A DNA stretch of 64,000 bases from Roseiarcus sp963835885 (GTDB taxonomy: Bacteria > Pseudomonadota > Alphaproteobacteria > Rhizobiales > Beijerinckiaceae). Below, one piece after another: positions 25,492 through 33,749 of the stretch (within the stretch, counting starts at the first letter, position 1; every line of letters starts with the position of its first letter). Both the position numbers and the translations under genes were made by a program. A model generated the notes under the pieces. That model did no database searches and was not told where the DNA came from. It was given only the letters and a program-made list of their open reading frames with translations. Where the stretch lies: positions 1 through 64,000 of the forward strand of contig CAWIHF010000015.1 of the NCBI GenBank assembly GCA_963835885.1, given 5' to 3'.

Positions 25492-26637
25492 ATGACCGCA
25501 TTGCGCGACTTCGTTGCCGACCTGATGGAGCGCGAGGGCGCCGCCGTCGAGCCTCTCGAGCCCGACGGCCTGGCCGTGATGGCGCCGCCCGAGGTTCGCG
25601 CGACGTTGGGCTGGCCGGAGCTTGCCCGGCTCGGATTCGGCGCCGACTTGCCTGCAGGGGCTGAGCGGATCGGCGTCGAGGGCGGCTGGCTGGAGCGCTT
25701 CGGCGAGCTCATCGCCGACCGCGGCCGCCACGCGGAGCGTCAAATCGAGTGTGACCCGCCGCCGACCTTGAGCGATCCCGAGCGCCTCCTGGACCGCGTT
25801 CTCGACCTGCCCAACGCGGTCTGGCGTTTCCGTGGCCAGCGTTCGACGTGGACGCGCTGTCTGTTGGTCGCTTTCCGAATGACGGCGGTCTCGGACGAGA
25901 AGCGGGAAAACAATCTGTGGATCGGGTTCAATGTCGGCACCGGCGCCGCCTTGGGCGAGGCGTTCAATCGGCTGCGGGCGTCTTCCGAAAGCCATGGGTG
26001 GCAGGCGCCCATCCCGGCGGTGAGAGAGGCGGCGGGACCGGGCTGGGACGCCGCGACGCTCGAGGCCCGCGTTCGAGCGACGCTCGAGGCGGCCGCGCAT
26101 GCCGAGCTCGCTCCGTTTCTTCGCTCGATGCAGCGACGCCTGGCGCGCGACCACGCCCGCCTGCACGGCTACCATGACGACCTCCGCCGGGAATCCTCGA
26201 CGCGCCTGGCGGCGCTTGAAGGCATGGAGGGGCCCAAAGCCGAGGCGGACCGCCGGCGCGAACAGCAGCGGATTGCGGCGATCGAGCGCGAGTACCTGAA
26301 TAAGCTCGGCGACCTCCAGCACAAATACGCCCTGCGCGTCAGTCTCGATTGGATTCAAACCCTGGAGCTGTTCGTCCCGGTGCAGCGGCTCGAGGTTCTG
26401 ATCCGCCGTCGCAAGGGCGAGCGCGTCATCCAGATCGACTGGCACCCGCTCGTCCGCCTGGCCGAGCCGCCCTTATGCGAATGGGGGCGGGGCTTGAACT
26501 CGACGCGGCTGGTCTGCGACGAACGCCTGCATCTCACGGAGCCCGCCGGCCAGGATCCATGTCCGGGCTGCGCCAAACCGTTCTGCCGCGCCTGCTGCCC
26601 GACGGAATGTCCGCGATGCGGCAGGGCGGTGAAGTAA
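25492..26637 (+). CDS. Coiled-coil protein with C-terminal cysteine cluster, helicase partner
   Basis: 381 residues, starting 19 bp after the helicase gene behind GAGGAG. The N-terminal half is mixed alpha/beta (LARLGFGADLPAGAERIGV, WRFRGQRSTWTRCLLVAFRM). The middle is a long charged helix or coiled coil (about 205-290: RSMQRRLARDHARLHGYHDD, AEADRRREQQRIAAIEREYL). The end is a zinc-ribbon-like cluster PCPGCAKPFCRACCPTECPR with six Cys, preceded by a single Cys in RLVCDERLHL. No family is recognised. The tight pairing suggests it loads, targets or is remodelled by the SNF2 ATPase. Confidence 0.75.
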   Translation: MTALRDFVADLMEREGAAVEPLEPDGLAVMAPPEVRATLGWPELARLGFGADLPAGAERIGVEGGWLERFGELIADRGRHAERQIECDPPPTLSDPERLLDRVLDLPNAVWRFRGQRSTWTRCLLVAFRMTAVSDEKRENNLWIGFNVGTGAALGEAFNRLRASSESHGWQAPIPAVREAAGPGWDAATLEARVRATLEAAAHAELAPFLRSMQRRLARDHARLHGYHDDLRRESSTRLAALEGMEGPKAEADRRREQQRIAAIEREYLNKLGDLQHKYALRVSLDWIQTLELFVPVQRLEVLIRRRKGERVIQIDWHPLVRLAEPPLCEWGRGLNSTRLVCDERLHLTEPAGQDPCPGCAKPFCRACCPTECPRCGRAVK

Positions 26638-27007
26638 CGCTGTATCCGCCGCTGACGCAGACTGGTCCCCGACCGAGAGGAGGGGCTCGTGACGTCGCGC
26701 CGCCCTTCGACCGTTGCGCCGGCCGCTTCGCCGATCCCGATCTTATCGGGACGGCGCGGCCGCCTGAGGCGCTGTCGGCCGTGCGGGCCGCCGAGACGAT
26801 CGGGCGCCTGCCGGGCGCATCCTTCTCCGCGAAGCGAGGAAGGTGTCGCCGGAGGCGACGGATGGGGTGAGGAAAGCAAGTCTCCTCAGGCGTAGATTTG
26901 CGGCGCCGTTCGCGCAACCCAACCTGATCGAAGCAGCGGGCCACACCCCATCCGGCGCTTCGCGCATCCTTCCCCGCTTCGCGGAGAAGGGAGATTCGCT
27001 GCCCTGC
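26638..27007. other. Gene-less stretch with an inverted repeat
   Basis: No credible gene. Two arms face each other: GCATCCTTCTCCGCGAAGCG (near 26818) and its near reverse complement CGCTTCGCGGAGAAGG (near 26977). This repeated 'seeds of TTCTCCGCGAAGCG' type is common between genes of GC-rich Rhizobiales. It may act as a transcription end between the helicase cassette and the convergent amine oxidase. Confidence 0.4.
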
Positions 27008-28602
27008 TCACTGGGCCATGACCTTCTGATGCAACCGGCCGATCGCGTCGAGCGCGGAAAGGATCGCCCCTTCCTGCCAGGCCGGAATGTAGGAAGCATG
27101 TTCGCCGGCCAGCACGATCCTTCCGTCGATCCGGCAGAGATCGTCGTAATGCGTCCGGCGGGCTTCGTCCGACCAGTCGCCGGCGCAGCCGAGCGTGAAC
27201 GGCGCCCGATGCCACGCCACGGCGAATCCGTTCTCGAACTCTCTCCGGTATTGCGGGTGGATCTTAGCGCCGAATTCGACCGCGCGTTCGATGCGCTCGG
27301 CAGGCGACATGGCGGTGAACTCGTAGGCGTTCGGCCCACCGAACAGGTAGGCGCCGAGCAGCACGCCCTTTCCTCCCGCGTTGAGCCCGGCGCTCGGATA
27401 GGAAATCTGGCGAATCGGCAGGTTGGTGTAGGAGATCCCGCCAAAAATGTGCTCGTCCTCCTCCCAGAAGCGACGCGAGAACTGAAGGCCGATCTTGACC
27501 GCGGCGGCATAGGGGACCGCGTCGATCGCGGCCTTCATCAGCGCCGACACGTCGATCGGAAGCTCGCTCAGGATGGAGAGCGGCAGCGTGCACACGCACC
27601 AGTCGGCCTTGACCTCCCGAAGCGCGCCGCCGGCGGATAAATCCTCGAAATGGACGCGGACGCCGGTTTCGTCCTGGCCGATCTCCGTCACCTTGGCGCC
27701 GTAGCGGATCACGCCCGGCAATTGCCGGGCGAAGGCTTCGCCGATCCTGCCCATGCCGCCGACCGGCTGAAACATGGTGGTCTGAAAGTCATAGAGCAGA
27801 AAGTTCGCAAGACTCCGCCACAGGCGCGACGTGAGAATGTCGTCGATCCCGATCGGCTCGCCGAAAACCGGCGCATGCGCTCAAGCCACCGCCCGGGTCT
27901 TTGGCGTAACCGCGATAGGCAGCCGAGTCCGCGCCGGCCTTGTAGCGATACTCCGAGTCGAGGGCGCCGAGATCGCGCAACGCCTCGAGCAAAATTTCCT
28001 GGTCTTCCTGCGAAACCGCGTCGTCGAGCGCGCCTTTCTTGAGGGATTTGGCGAGAAGCTCGGACACGCCGCCGTTGAAATCGGCCTTGACCTCGCGGAT
28101 GCGCTGCGGCTTTCCGCCGAATGCGTCGGCCGAGTGCAGATAGGCGTTGTGATTGAGCTGGATGAAAGGCTCGAGCGCGACGCCGAATCTGCGGCAATAG
28201 TCGAGGATGGCGTGGTGGTGGTAGGGGATCCGCCACGGTCCCGGATTGAGGTAGAGGCCCGGGTCGAACGCGCAACGCTGCGTCGCGCCGCCGAGCTCGG
28301 TGTAGACGTCGCCGCCGCGGATCGACCAGTTCCGGCCGCCGGGACGGTTGTTGTATTCGAGGACCTGCGTCCTGTAGCCGGCGCGGCCGAGTTCGATGGC
28401 CGCGGTCATCCCCGCAAGGCCCGCCCCGAGAATAACGACGGAAGCGCCCTTCGGATCGCCTTCGAGTTGGATCGGACCTCGGTAGGGCGACTTCGGCCGC
28501 GAAGCCGAGGCTCCGCATCGCTTCGAGCATCGCAGCTCCCCCGGCGCTTGCGCCGATGCGCTCGAAGAGGGCGCGTCGGGTCAGCGCCGCCGGGTCGCTC
28601 AT
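27008..28602 (-). CDS. FAD-dependent amine oxidase, Tat-type signal, two frameshifts
   Basis: Begins MSDPAALTRRALFERIGASA, a twin-arginine-like signal. A shift near 28478 leads into the FAD Rossmann motif VVILGAGLAGMTAAIELGRA and YNNRPGGRNWSIRGG. A second shift near 27885 leads into FGEPIGIDDILTSRLW, FQPVGGMGRIGEAFARQLPG and the C-terminal flavin-binding end LAGEHASYIPAWQEGAILSA. About 530 residues when repaired; flavin amine oxidase (MAO/PAO) superfamily, oxidising primary or secondary amines with release of H2O2. The export signal suggests a periplasmic folded enzyme. The substrate is unknown, and the shifts are probably sequence errors. Confidence 0.82.
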
Positions 28603-28771
28603 TCCGCCGCTCCCTCTTCAAAGCCTCGCCTGTCCTCCATGCGGCGTCCGGAAGGACGCCCGTCATTCGACGGGCTATGGAGCGCGGCTAAGACTGCGCC
28701 GCGAGCCGTTCAGGCTTGCCCGAAAGCGGCGGGCGGGGCAAGCTCGCGGAAGGAGCGGGCATCCCGTCGCC

Positions 28772-28877
28772 GTCATTGCGAGGACACCGAGCGCTGCAAG
28801 GTGGACGAAGCAATGGAGCGACAGGCGAGGCGGCGTTTGGATGGCTTCCTCCTCGCTTCGCTCAGGCTCGCCATGAC
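28772..28877. repeat. Imperfect inverted repeat (CGTCATTGCGAG element)
   Basis: One arm reads CGTCATTGCGAGGACACCGA with GACGAAGCAATGG; the other reads GGATGGCTTCCTCCTCGCTT with GCTCAGGCTCGCCATGACGG. The arms pair imperfectly. The words CGTCATTGCGAG and GAAGCAATCC form well-known intergenic palindromes in alphaproteobacteria, and this is a diverged copy placed just before the next gene. Confidence 0.55.
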
Positions 28878-28891
28878 GGCGGAGGTCCAAG

Positions 28892-29626
28892 ATGCCGGTT
28901 CGTCGACTGCCGCAGCTCCTGTTGGCGCTCTGCCTTGCGGCCTCCGGCGCGATGGCCGAAACCCTGCCGCTTCCGGCCGGCCTCACCGATTTCGCCTCGC
29001 CGGATGGGGAGAAGTTTCTGCTCGAGAGCAAGGCGCGCGAAGCCTATTTTCCGCTTTCGATCCACTTTGTCACGCAGAAGACCCAGGCCTATTGCGGCGT
29101 CGCCAGCATGGTCATGGTTCTCAACGCGCTGAACGTTCCGGCGCCGTCGACGCCGGCCTATCAGCCCTACCGCACCTTCACCCAGGACAACGTGCTCGAC
29201 GAGCGTACGGATGCGGTGCTGCCGCGCGACCTCCTGCCGCATCGCGGCATGACGCTCGATCAGCTGGGGGCGATGCTGGCGGTCAACCCCGTGTCGGTCG
29301 AAGTCCACCATGCCGCCGACGGAGGTCTCGACGCCTTTCGCGCCGCCGCCAGCGCGGCGCTCGAAAGTGGGGACCATTTCGTCATCGTCAACTACCTGCG
29401 CACGGCGCTCGGGCAGGAGAAATACGGCCATATCTCGCCTCTGGCGGCTTATGACGCCAAGGCCGACCGGTTCCTGATCCTCGATGTCGCGCGCTACAAA
29501 TATCCGCCGGTCTGGGTCAAGTCGTCCGACCTGTTCGACGCGATGAATACGCCCGACCCATCCAATGGCGGCAAGACGCGCGGGTTTGTCATCGTGGCGA
29601 AGGCAGAGACGGCGCCGGCGAAGTGA
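28892..29626 (+). CDS. Secreted phytochelatin-synthase-like peptidase
   Basis: 244 residues with a signal peptide (LLLALCLAASGAMAE). A papain-fold protein of the phytochelatin synthase family. The catalytic triad is visible: Cys in QAYCGVASMVMVLNAL, His in YGHISPLAAYDAK, Asp in FLILDVARYKYPPVWV. It lacks the C-terminal metal-sensing domain of eukaryotic enzymes. Bacterial short forms usually cleave glutathione (releasing Gly) and make little phytochelatin. Export to the periplasm points to glutathione or peptide turnover, or to metal handling there. It stands alone between the amine oxidase and a DUF899 gene. Confidence 0.9.
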   Translation: MPVRRLPQLLLALCLAASGAMAETLPLPAGLTDFASPDGEKFLLESKAREAYFPLSIHFVTQKTQAYCGVASMVMVLNALNVPAPSTPAYQPYRTFTQDNVLDERTDAVLPRDLLPHRGMTLDQLGAMLAVNPVSVEVHHAADGGLDAFRAAASAALESGDHFVIVNYLRTALGQEKYGHISPLAAYDAKADRFLILDVARYKYPPVWVKSSDLFDAMNTPDPSNGGKTRGFVIVAKAETAPAK

Positions 29627-29748
29627 CCTAAGCCCGCACAGCCGCCTTGCCGAGGGGGTGGGAGACGCGACCAATGGTCGCCTGCGAAACGGCTGGACTC
29701 CGGTGCTAATGTGGAGGGAGGCGCGCCAAACCTCATGATGGAGCCGAC

Positions 29749-30462
29749 ATGACCGATCATCCCGTCGCCACGCTCGACGAATGGCTTGCGGCTCGACGGC
29801 GCCTGCTCGAAGAGGAGAAGGAACTCACCCGGCTCCGCGACGAAGTCAGCCGCAAGCGGCGCGCCCTGCCCTGGGTCAGGATCGCCAAGGATTACCGGTT
29901 CAACGGGCCGGAGGGGCAAAACCTCGCGCTCGGCGACCTGTTCGGCGGCCGCCGCCAGCTGATCGTCTACCACTTCATGTTCGCCCCCGACTGGAAAGGC
30001 CCATGCAAGAGCTGCTCCTTTTGGGCCGACGGCTACAATGGGGTGACGACGCATCTCGCGGCCCGCGACACGCGCCTCGTCGCCGTTTCGCGCGCGCCGC
30101 GCAAAAAACTCGAGACCGCCGCGAAGCGGATGGGCTGGACCTTTCCCTGGTATTCATCGGGCGACGGCGACTTCAACTACGACTTCGACGTCTCGTTTCA
30201 TCCCGAATTCATGATGGGCGAGGGCTCGGTCCGCTACAACTTCGGCGCGATCGAGCCAAAGACGACCGATCTCCCCGGGATCAGCGCCTTCGTGAAAGAG
30301 GCCGACGGCGCGGTCTATCGCACCTACTCGGCCTATGCGCGCGGACTCGACGCGCTGAATCCCGCCTATCAACTGCTCGACATCACCGCGCTCGGCCGTC
30401 AGGAGGACGACCTGCCCTCCCCGATGGCGTGGGTGAAGCTGCACGACGAATACGCGCATTAG
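29749..30462 (+). CDS. DUF899 thioredoxin-like protein
   Basis: 237 residues. Family features are the N-terminal helix ATLDEWLAARRRLLEEEKEL, then LPWVRIAKDYRFNGPEG, FGGRRQLIVYHFMF, the Cys pair in GPCKSCSFWADGYNG (thioredoxin-like CxxC position) and TFPWYSSGDGDFNYDF. DUF899 proteins have a thioredoxin-like fold and uncertain function. It is cytosolic, with no signal. It is followed 104 bp later by cydAB, but a shared operon is not evident. Confidence 0.9.
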   Translation: MTDHPVATLDEWLAARRRLLEEEKELTRLRDEVSRKRRALPWVRIAKDYRFNGPEGQNLALGDLFGGRRQLIVYHFMFAPDWKGPCKSCSFWADGYNGVTTHLAARDTRLVAVSRAPRKKLETAAKRMGWTFPWYSSGDGDFNYDFDVSFHPEFMMGEGSVRYNFGAIEPKTTDLPGISAFVKEADGAVYRTYSAYARGLDALNPAYQLLDITALGRQEDDLPSPMAWVKLHDEYAH

Positions 30463-30565
30463 ACCTGGGGCGGAATGCCGCAGGCTGCAAGGCAAGATTG
30501 CCGCAATCCGCCCTTAGCGTCGGGGCGTATCCATTGCAATCGTTCGCGGCGAAGGGACAATCGCA

Positions 30566-31960
30566 ATGAGCCTTGACCCAGTCTTTCTGTCGCGGCTCCA
30601 GTTCGCCTGGGTCGTGGCGTGGCATTTCCTTCTGCCGGCCTTCACCGTCGGGCTCGCCTCGTTCATCGCCGTCCTCGAGGGCCTGCATCTCGCGACCGGG
30701 CGGGAGATTTATTTCCGCATCTCGACCTTCTGGATCAAGATTTTCGCCGTGTCGTTCGGCATGGGTGTGGTGTCGGGCATCGTCATGCCCTTCCAGTTCG
30801 GCACCAACTGGAGCCGCTTCTCCGACGACGTCGCCAACATCGTTTCGCCGCTGCTCGCCTATGAGGGGCTGACGGCGTTCTTTCTCGAGGCCGCCTTCCT
30901 CGGCGTGCTCCTGTTCGGCCGCAAGCTCGTGCCGCGCTGGGCCCATTTCTTCGCCGCGCTGATGGTGGCGCTCGGCACCCTCGCCTCGACCTTCTGGATT
31001 CTGGCGGTCAACAGCTGGATGCAGACGCCGACGGGCTACACGATGGTCGACGGCCGCTTCATGCCGAAGGACTGGCTGGCGATCATCTTCAGCCCGTCCT
31101 TCCCCTATCGCTTCGCCCATACGGTCGACGCGGTCTACATCACCACCGGCTTCGTCGTGGTTGGCGTCGCCGCCTCGTGGCTTCGCCGCGAGCGCTTCGT
31201 CCAAGAGGCCCGGGTCATGCTGTCGATGACGCTGTGGGTGCTGTCCGTCCTGGTCCCCTTGCAGATCTTTCTCGGCGACGCGCACGGCCTCAATACGCTC
31301 GAGTATCAGCCGGCGAAGCTCGCCGCGATCGAGGCGATCTGGAACACCGAAAGCCGCGTGCCGCTCAACCTGTTCGTCATCCCGGACGAGAAGGCCGAGA
31401 CCAACCATGACGTCCTTGCAATTCCCGACCTCGGCAGCCTCATCCTGACGCATGACCCGAACGGCACGGTCAAGGGCCTGAAGGACTTCCCGGCCGACCA
31501 GCGGCCGCCGGTTGCGGTTCCCTTCTTCGCCTTCCGCATCATGGTCGGGATCGGGCTCGTCATGCTGGCGATCGTCGTGATCAGCTGGTGGCTGCGCTTC
31601 AGAGATGCGCTGTTCGACACCGGATGGTTCCTGCAGATCTGCACGCTCGCCTCGCCGCTCGGCTTCCTGGCCGTGATCGCGGGCTGGGCGACGACGGAGG
31701 TCGGCCGCCAGCCCTGGACGGTGTACGGGCTCCTGCGCACCGCCGATTCCGTGTCGCCGTCGCTGACCGGCGCGGACGTGGTGGTTTCTCTGGCCGCCTA
31801 CAGCGTCGTCTACATTGTCATGTTCGCCGCCGGCGTCGCGCTGATGGTCCGCGTCGCCCGCCGCGGCCCGGCCGAGCCTGAGACCGAGCCGGACGTCATC
31901 GAGAGCGGACGGCCGCAAGGGCCGGTCGAGGCGCTGCCGCGCGCGGGAGGCCGAGCATGA
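30566..31960 (+). CDS. cydA: Cytochrome bd-type quinol oxidase subunit I
   Basis: 464 residues, the short form without a long Q-loop insertion, as in CioA or alphaproteobacterial bd oxidases. It transfers electrons from quinol to O2 with high affinity and does not pump protons. Features: LSRLQFAWVVAWHFLLPAFT with the haem His, FGMGVVSGIVMPFQFGTNW, FRFAHTVDA-like FAHTVDAVYITTGF and the GRQPW motif in TTEVGRQPWTVYGLLRTADS. About nine membrane helices. The ribosome-binding site is AAGGGA. Its stop overlaps the cydB start (ATGA), so translation is coupled. Confidence 0.95.
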   Translation: MSLDPVFLSRLQFAWVVAWHFLLPAFTVGLASFIAVLEGLHLATGREIYFRISTFWIKIFAVSFGMGVVSGIVMPFQFGTNWSRFSDDVANIVSPLLAYEGLTAFFLEAAFLGVLLFGRKLVPRWAHFFAALMVALGTLASTFWILAVNSWMQTPTGYTMVDGRFMPKDWLAIIFSPSFPYRFAHTVDAVYITTGFVVVGVAASWLRRERFVQEARVMLSMTLWVLSVLVPLQIFLGDAHGLNTLEYQPAKLAAIEAIWNTESRVPLNLFVIPDEKAETNHDVLAIPDLGSLILTHDPNGTVKGLKDFPADQRPPVAVPFFAFRIMVGIGLVMLAIVVISWWLRFRDALFDTGWFLQICTLASPLGFLAVIAGWATTEVGRQPWTVYGLLRTADSVSPSLTGADVVVSLAAYSVVYIVMFAAGVALMVRVARRGPAEPETEPDVIESGRPQGPVEALPRAGGRA

Positions 31961-32970
31961 GCGCGCCGGCCTTCGACTTCATCCCGATCTGGACGCTGGT
32001 GCTCGGCGTCGGGGTGTTTCTCTATGTGCTGCTCGACGGCTTCGACCTCGGCGTCGGCATTCTCTACGGCTTCGCGCCCAACCGCGGCGCGCGCAACCTG
32101 GTGATGAACTCGATCGCTCCGATCTGGGACGGCAACGAGACCTGGCTGGTGCTCGGCGGCATCGCGCTGCTCGCCGCTTTTCCGCTCGCCTTCGCAATCA
32201 TTCTGCCGGCGGTCTATTTTCCGATCCTCGTCATGCTGCTCGCGCTCGTCTTCCGCGGGGTGGCGTTCGAGTTCCGCTACCGCGACGCCGAGCACCGCAC
32301 CGTTTGGGACCACGGTTTCTGCTACGGCTCAGCGCTCGGCGCCTTCGCCCAAGGCGTGGTGCTTGGCGCCTTCATCCAGGGATTCCAGACCGAAGGGCGG
32401 CATTTTGCCGGGAGTTCGCTCGACTGCTTCACTCCGTTCTCGCTGCTTACCGGTCTCGCGCTCGTGTTCGGCTACGCCCTGCTCGGCGCAGGCTGGCTGG
32501 TGATCAAGCTGGATGGCCCGCTGCAGGACTGGGCGCGCCGACTCGGGCGCTTCGCCTTCGCCGGCGTCATCATCGCGATCGTCGCGGTCAGTCTGTGGAC
32601 GCCGGTGATGGCGCCGAGCATCGCGGCCCGCTGGTTCTCCTGGCCGAATCTCGCCCTGCTGTCGCCCGTTCCGATCGTAACCGCGCTCATCGCGTTGCTC
32701 GAGTGGCGCGCGCTCAACAACCGCTCCGAAGCCGCGCCCTTCGTCTTCGCTGTCGCCCTCTTCGTGATGTCCTATGTCGGAATCGCGATCAGCCTCTTTC
32801 CGATGATCGTGCCCTACAGGTACACGATTTGGGACGCGGCTTCTTCACAAGCGACCCAAGCTTTCCTGCTGGTCGGCACGCTATTCCTGTTGCCGATCAT
32901 CCTCATGTACACCGGCTGGTCCTATTGGGTGTTCCGCGGCAAGGTGCGGGCCGACATCGGCTATCATTGA
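31957..32970 (+). CDS. cydB: Cytochrome bd-type quinol oxidase subunit II
   Basis: 337 residues, eight or nine membrane helices. Typical parts: FIPIWTLVLGVGVFLYVLLD, GFDLGVGILYGF, SIAPIWDGNETWLVLGGIAL, FPILVMLLALVFRGVAFEFR and YPMIVPY-like FPMIVPYRYTIWDAAS. It overlaps cydA by four bases. A long palindrome follows at 32978. No cydX-like small ORF was found between cydB and that hairpin. Confidence 0.95.
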   Translation: MSAPAFDFIPIWTLVLGVGVFLYVLLDGFDLGVGILYGFAPNRGARNLVMNSIAPIWDGNETWLVLGGIALLAAFPLAFAIILPAVYFPILVMLLALVFRGVAFEFRYRDAEHRTVWDHGFCYGSALGAFAQGVVLGAFIQGFQTEGRHFAGSSLDCFTPFSLLTGLALVFGYALLGAGWLVIKLDGPLQDWARRLGRFAFAGVIIAIVAVSLWTPVMAPSIAARWFSWPNLALLSPVPIVTALIALLEWRALNNRSEAAPFVFAVALFVMSYVGIAISLFPMIVPYRYTIWDAASSQATQAFLLVGTLFLLPIILMYTGWSYWVFRGKVRADIGYH

Positions 32971-32977
32971 CAAGCGA

Positions 32978-33032
32978 GCGCCGGCGGCGCTGACCCCGCC
33001 CGGATCGCGGGTTCGGGTCTCGCCGCCGGCGC
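32978..33032. terminator. Long-range hairpin after cydB
   Basis: GCGCCGGCGGCG (32978-32989) is the perfect reverse complement of CGCCGCCGGCGC (33021-33032). It sits between the convergent cydB and DUF1236 genes and lacks a T-run; possible bidirectional terminator. Confidence 0.45.
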
Positions 33033-33053
33033 AACGCGAGGCCTTCCGCTGTT

Positions 33054-33470
33054 TTACGGAACGACCTCGACCACTCTGCGGGTCTGCGGATCGACCAGCA
33101 CCGGCGTGCGGTCGACGACCGTATATTCGTAGCGGGACACCCCGTACTGCGGTGGCACCGGATAAAGCGTCACGCCCTCGGCCGGCAGGACGTCGCCGAC
33201 GACGACATGCGGATGATCCGCCCAAGTGTAAGACGGGATATCCTGCTCGACGACGTAGTGGTGGAAGCGGGGGGCCTCAGCGCCCGTTAAACCGCCCACG
33301 ATTCCAGCCGCGGCGCCGAGCGGCGCTCCGACGATGGCGCCAACCGCCCCGCCGACCGCGCCCGCGGCGGCTGCGCCCGCCTGAGCGCCGGCCCTGACCG
33401 GGTTCTCGTCAGCGTAGGCCGCCGCCGGCAACCCCGCAAGAACAAGCGCGAGTATCAAAGCTTTCGACAT
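33054..33470 (-). CDS. DUF1236 periplasmic protein
   Basis: 138 residues from MSKALILALVLAGLPAAAYA (signal peptide); GGGAGA precedes the ATG. A Gly/Ala-rich hydrophobic stretch follows (GAVGGAVGAIVGAPLGAAAG), similar to glycine-zipper segments. The C-terminus is the DUF1236 pattern YEYTVVDRTPVLVDPQTRRV. Function is unknown; it may be membrane-associated through the zipper. It faces cydB and is divergent from the PQQ dehydrogenase operon. Confidence 0.85.
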   Translation of the reverse strand: MSKALILALVLAGLPAAAYADENPVRAGAQAGAAAAGAVGGAVGAIVGAPLGAAAGIVGGLTGAEAPRFHHYVVEQDIPSYTWADHPHVVVGDVLPAEGVTLYPVPPQYGVSRYEYTVVDRTPVLVDPQTRRVVEVVP

Positions 33471-33583
33471 CGTAGTCTCCCGATATTCAGCCGGCGCAAG
33501 GGCCGACCGCGGGGAATCAACGACTGAAGCTGAGTCGGGTTCCCGTCCCAACGCAGCGCTCCTCACGTGTCTCGGCTCAGCGC

Positions 33584-33629
33584 GGGAAAAGAGGAAGGGG
33601 AAAGGAAAACGAAAGAAAAAGAAAAAAAT
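33584..33629. repeat. Near-continuous homopurine tract
   Basis: 46 bases of G and A broken by a single C at 33611, in the 280-bp gap upstream of the PQQ dehydrogenase. It is followed by ATTTGTAACAACACC. Such tracts can form triplex or unusual B-DNA forms and often lie near promoters; here it lies about 120 bp before the dehydrogenase start. Confidence 0.6.
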
Positions 33630-33749
33630 TTGTAACAACACCTGGAACAAAATCTGCAGCCGGCCGGTTGCCGCCATTGATGCGCCTCATAGGACCGCCG
33701 CAGCGGCTTTGTGCGCGGGCCTGACGAGGGCGACCCATGGGAGGTTTGA

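Noticed and set aside
23166..25712. 848-codon open frame antisense to the SNF2 helicase
   Set aside because: Same GC-rich shadow effect; the plus-strand gene has clear helicase motifs and a ribosome-binding site.
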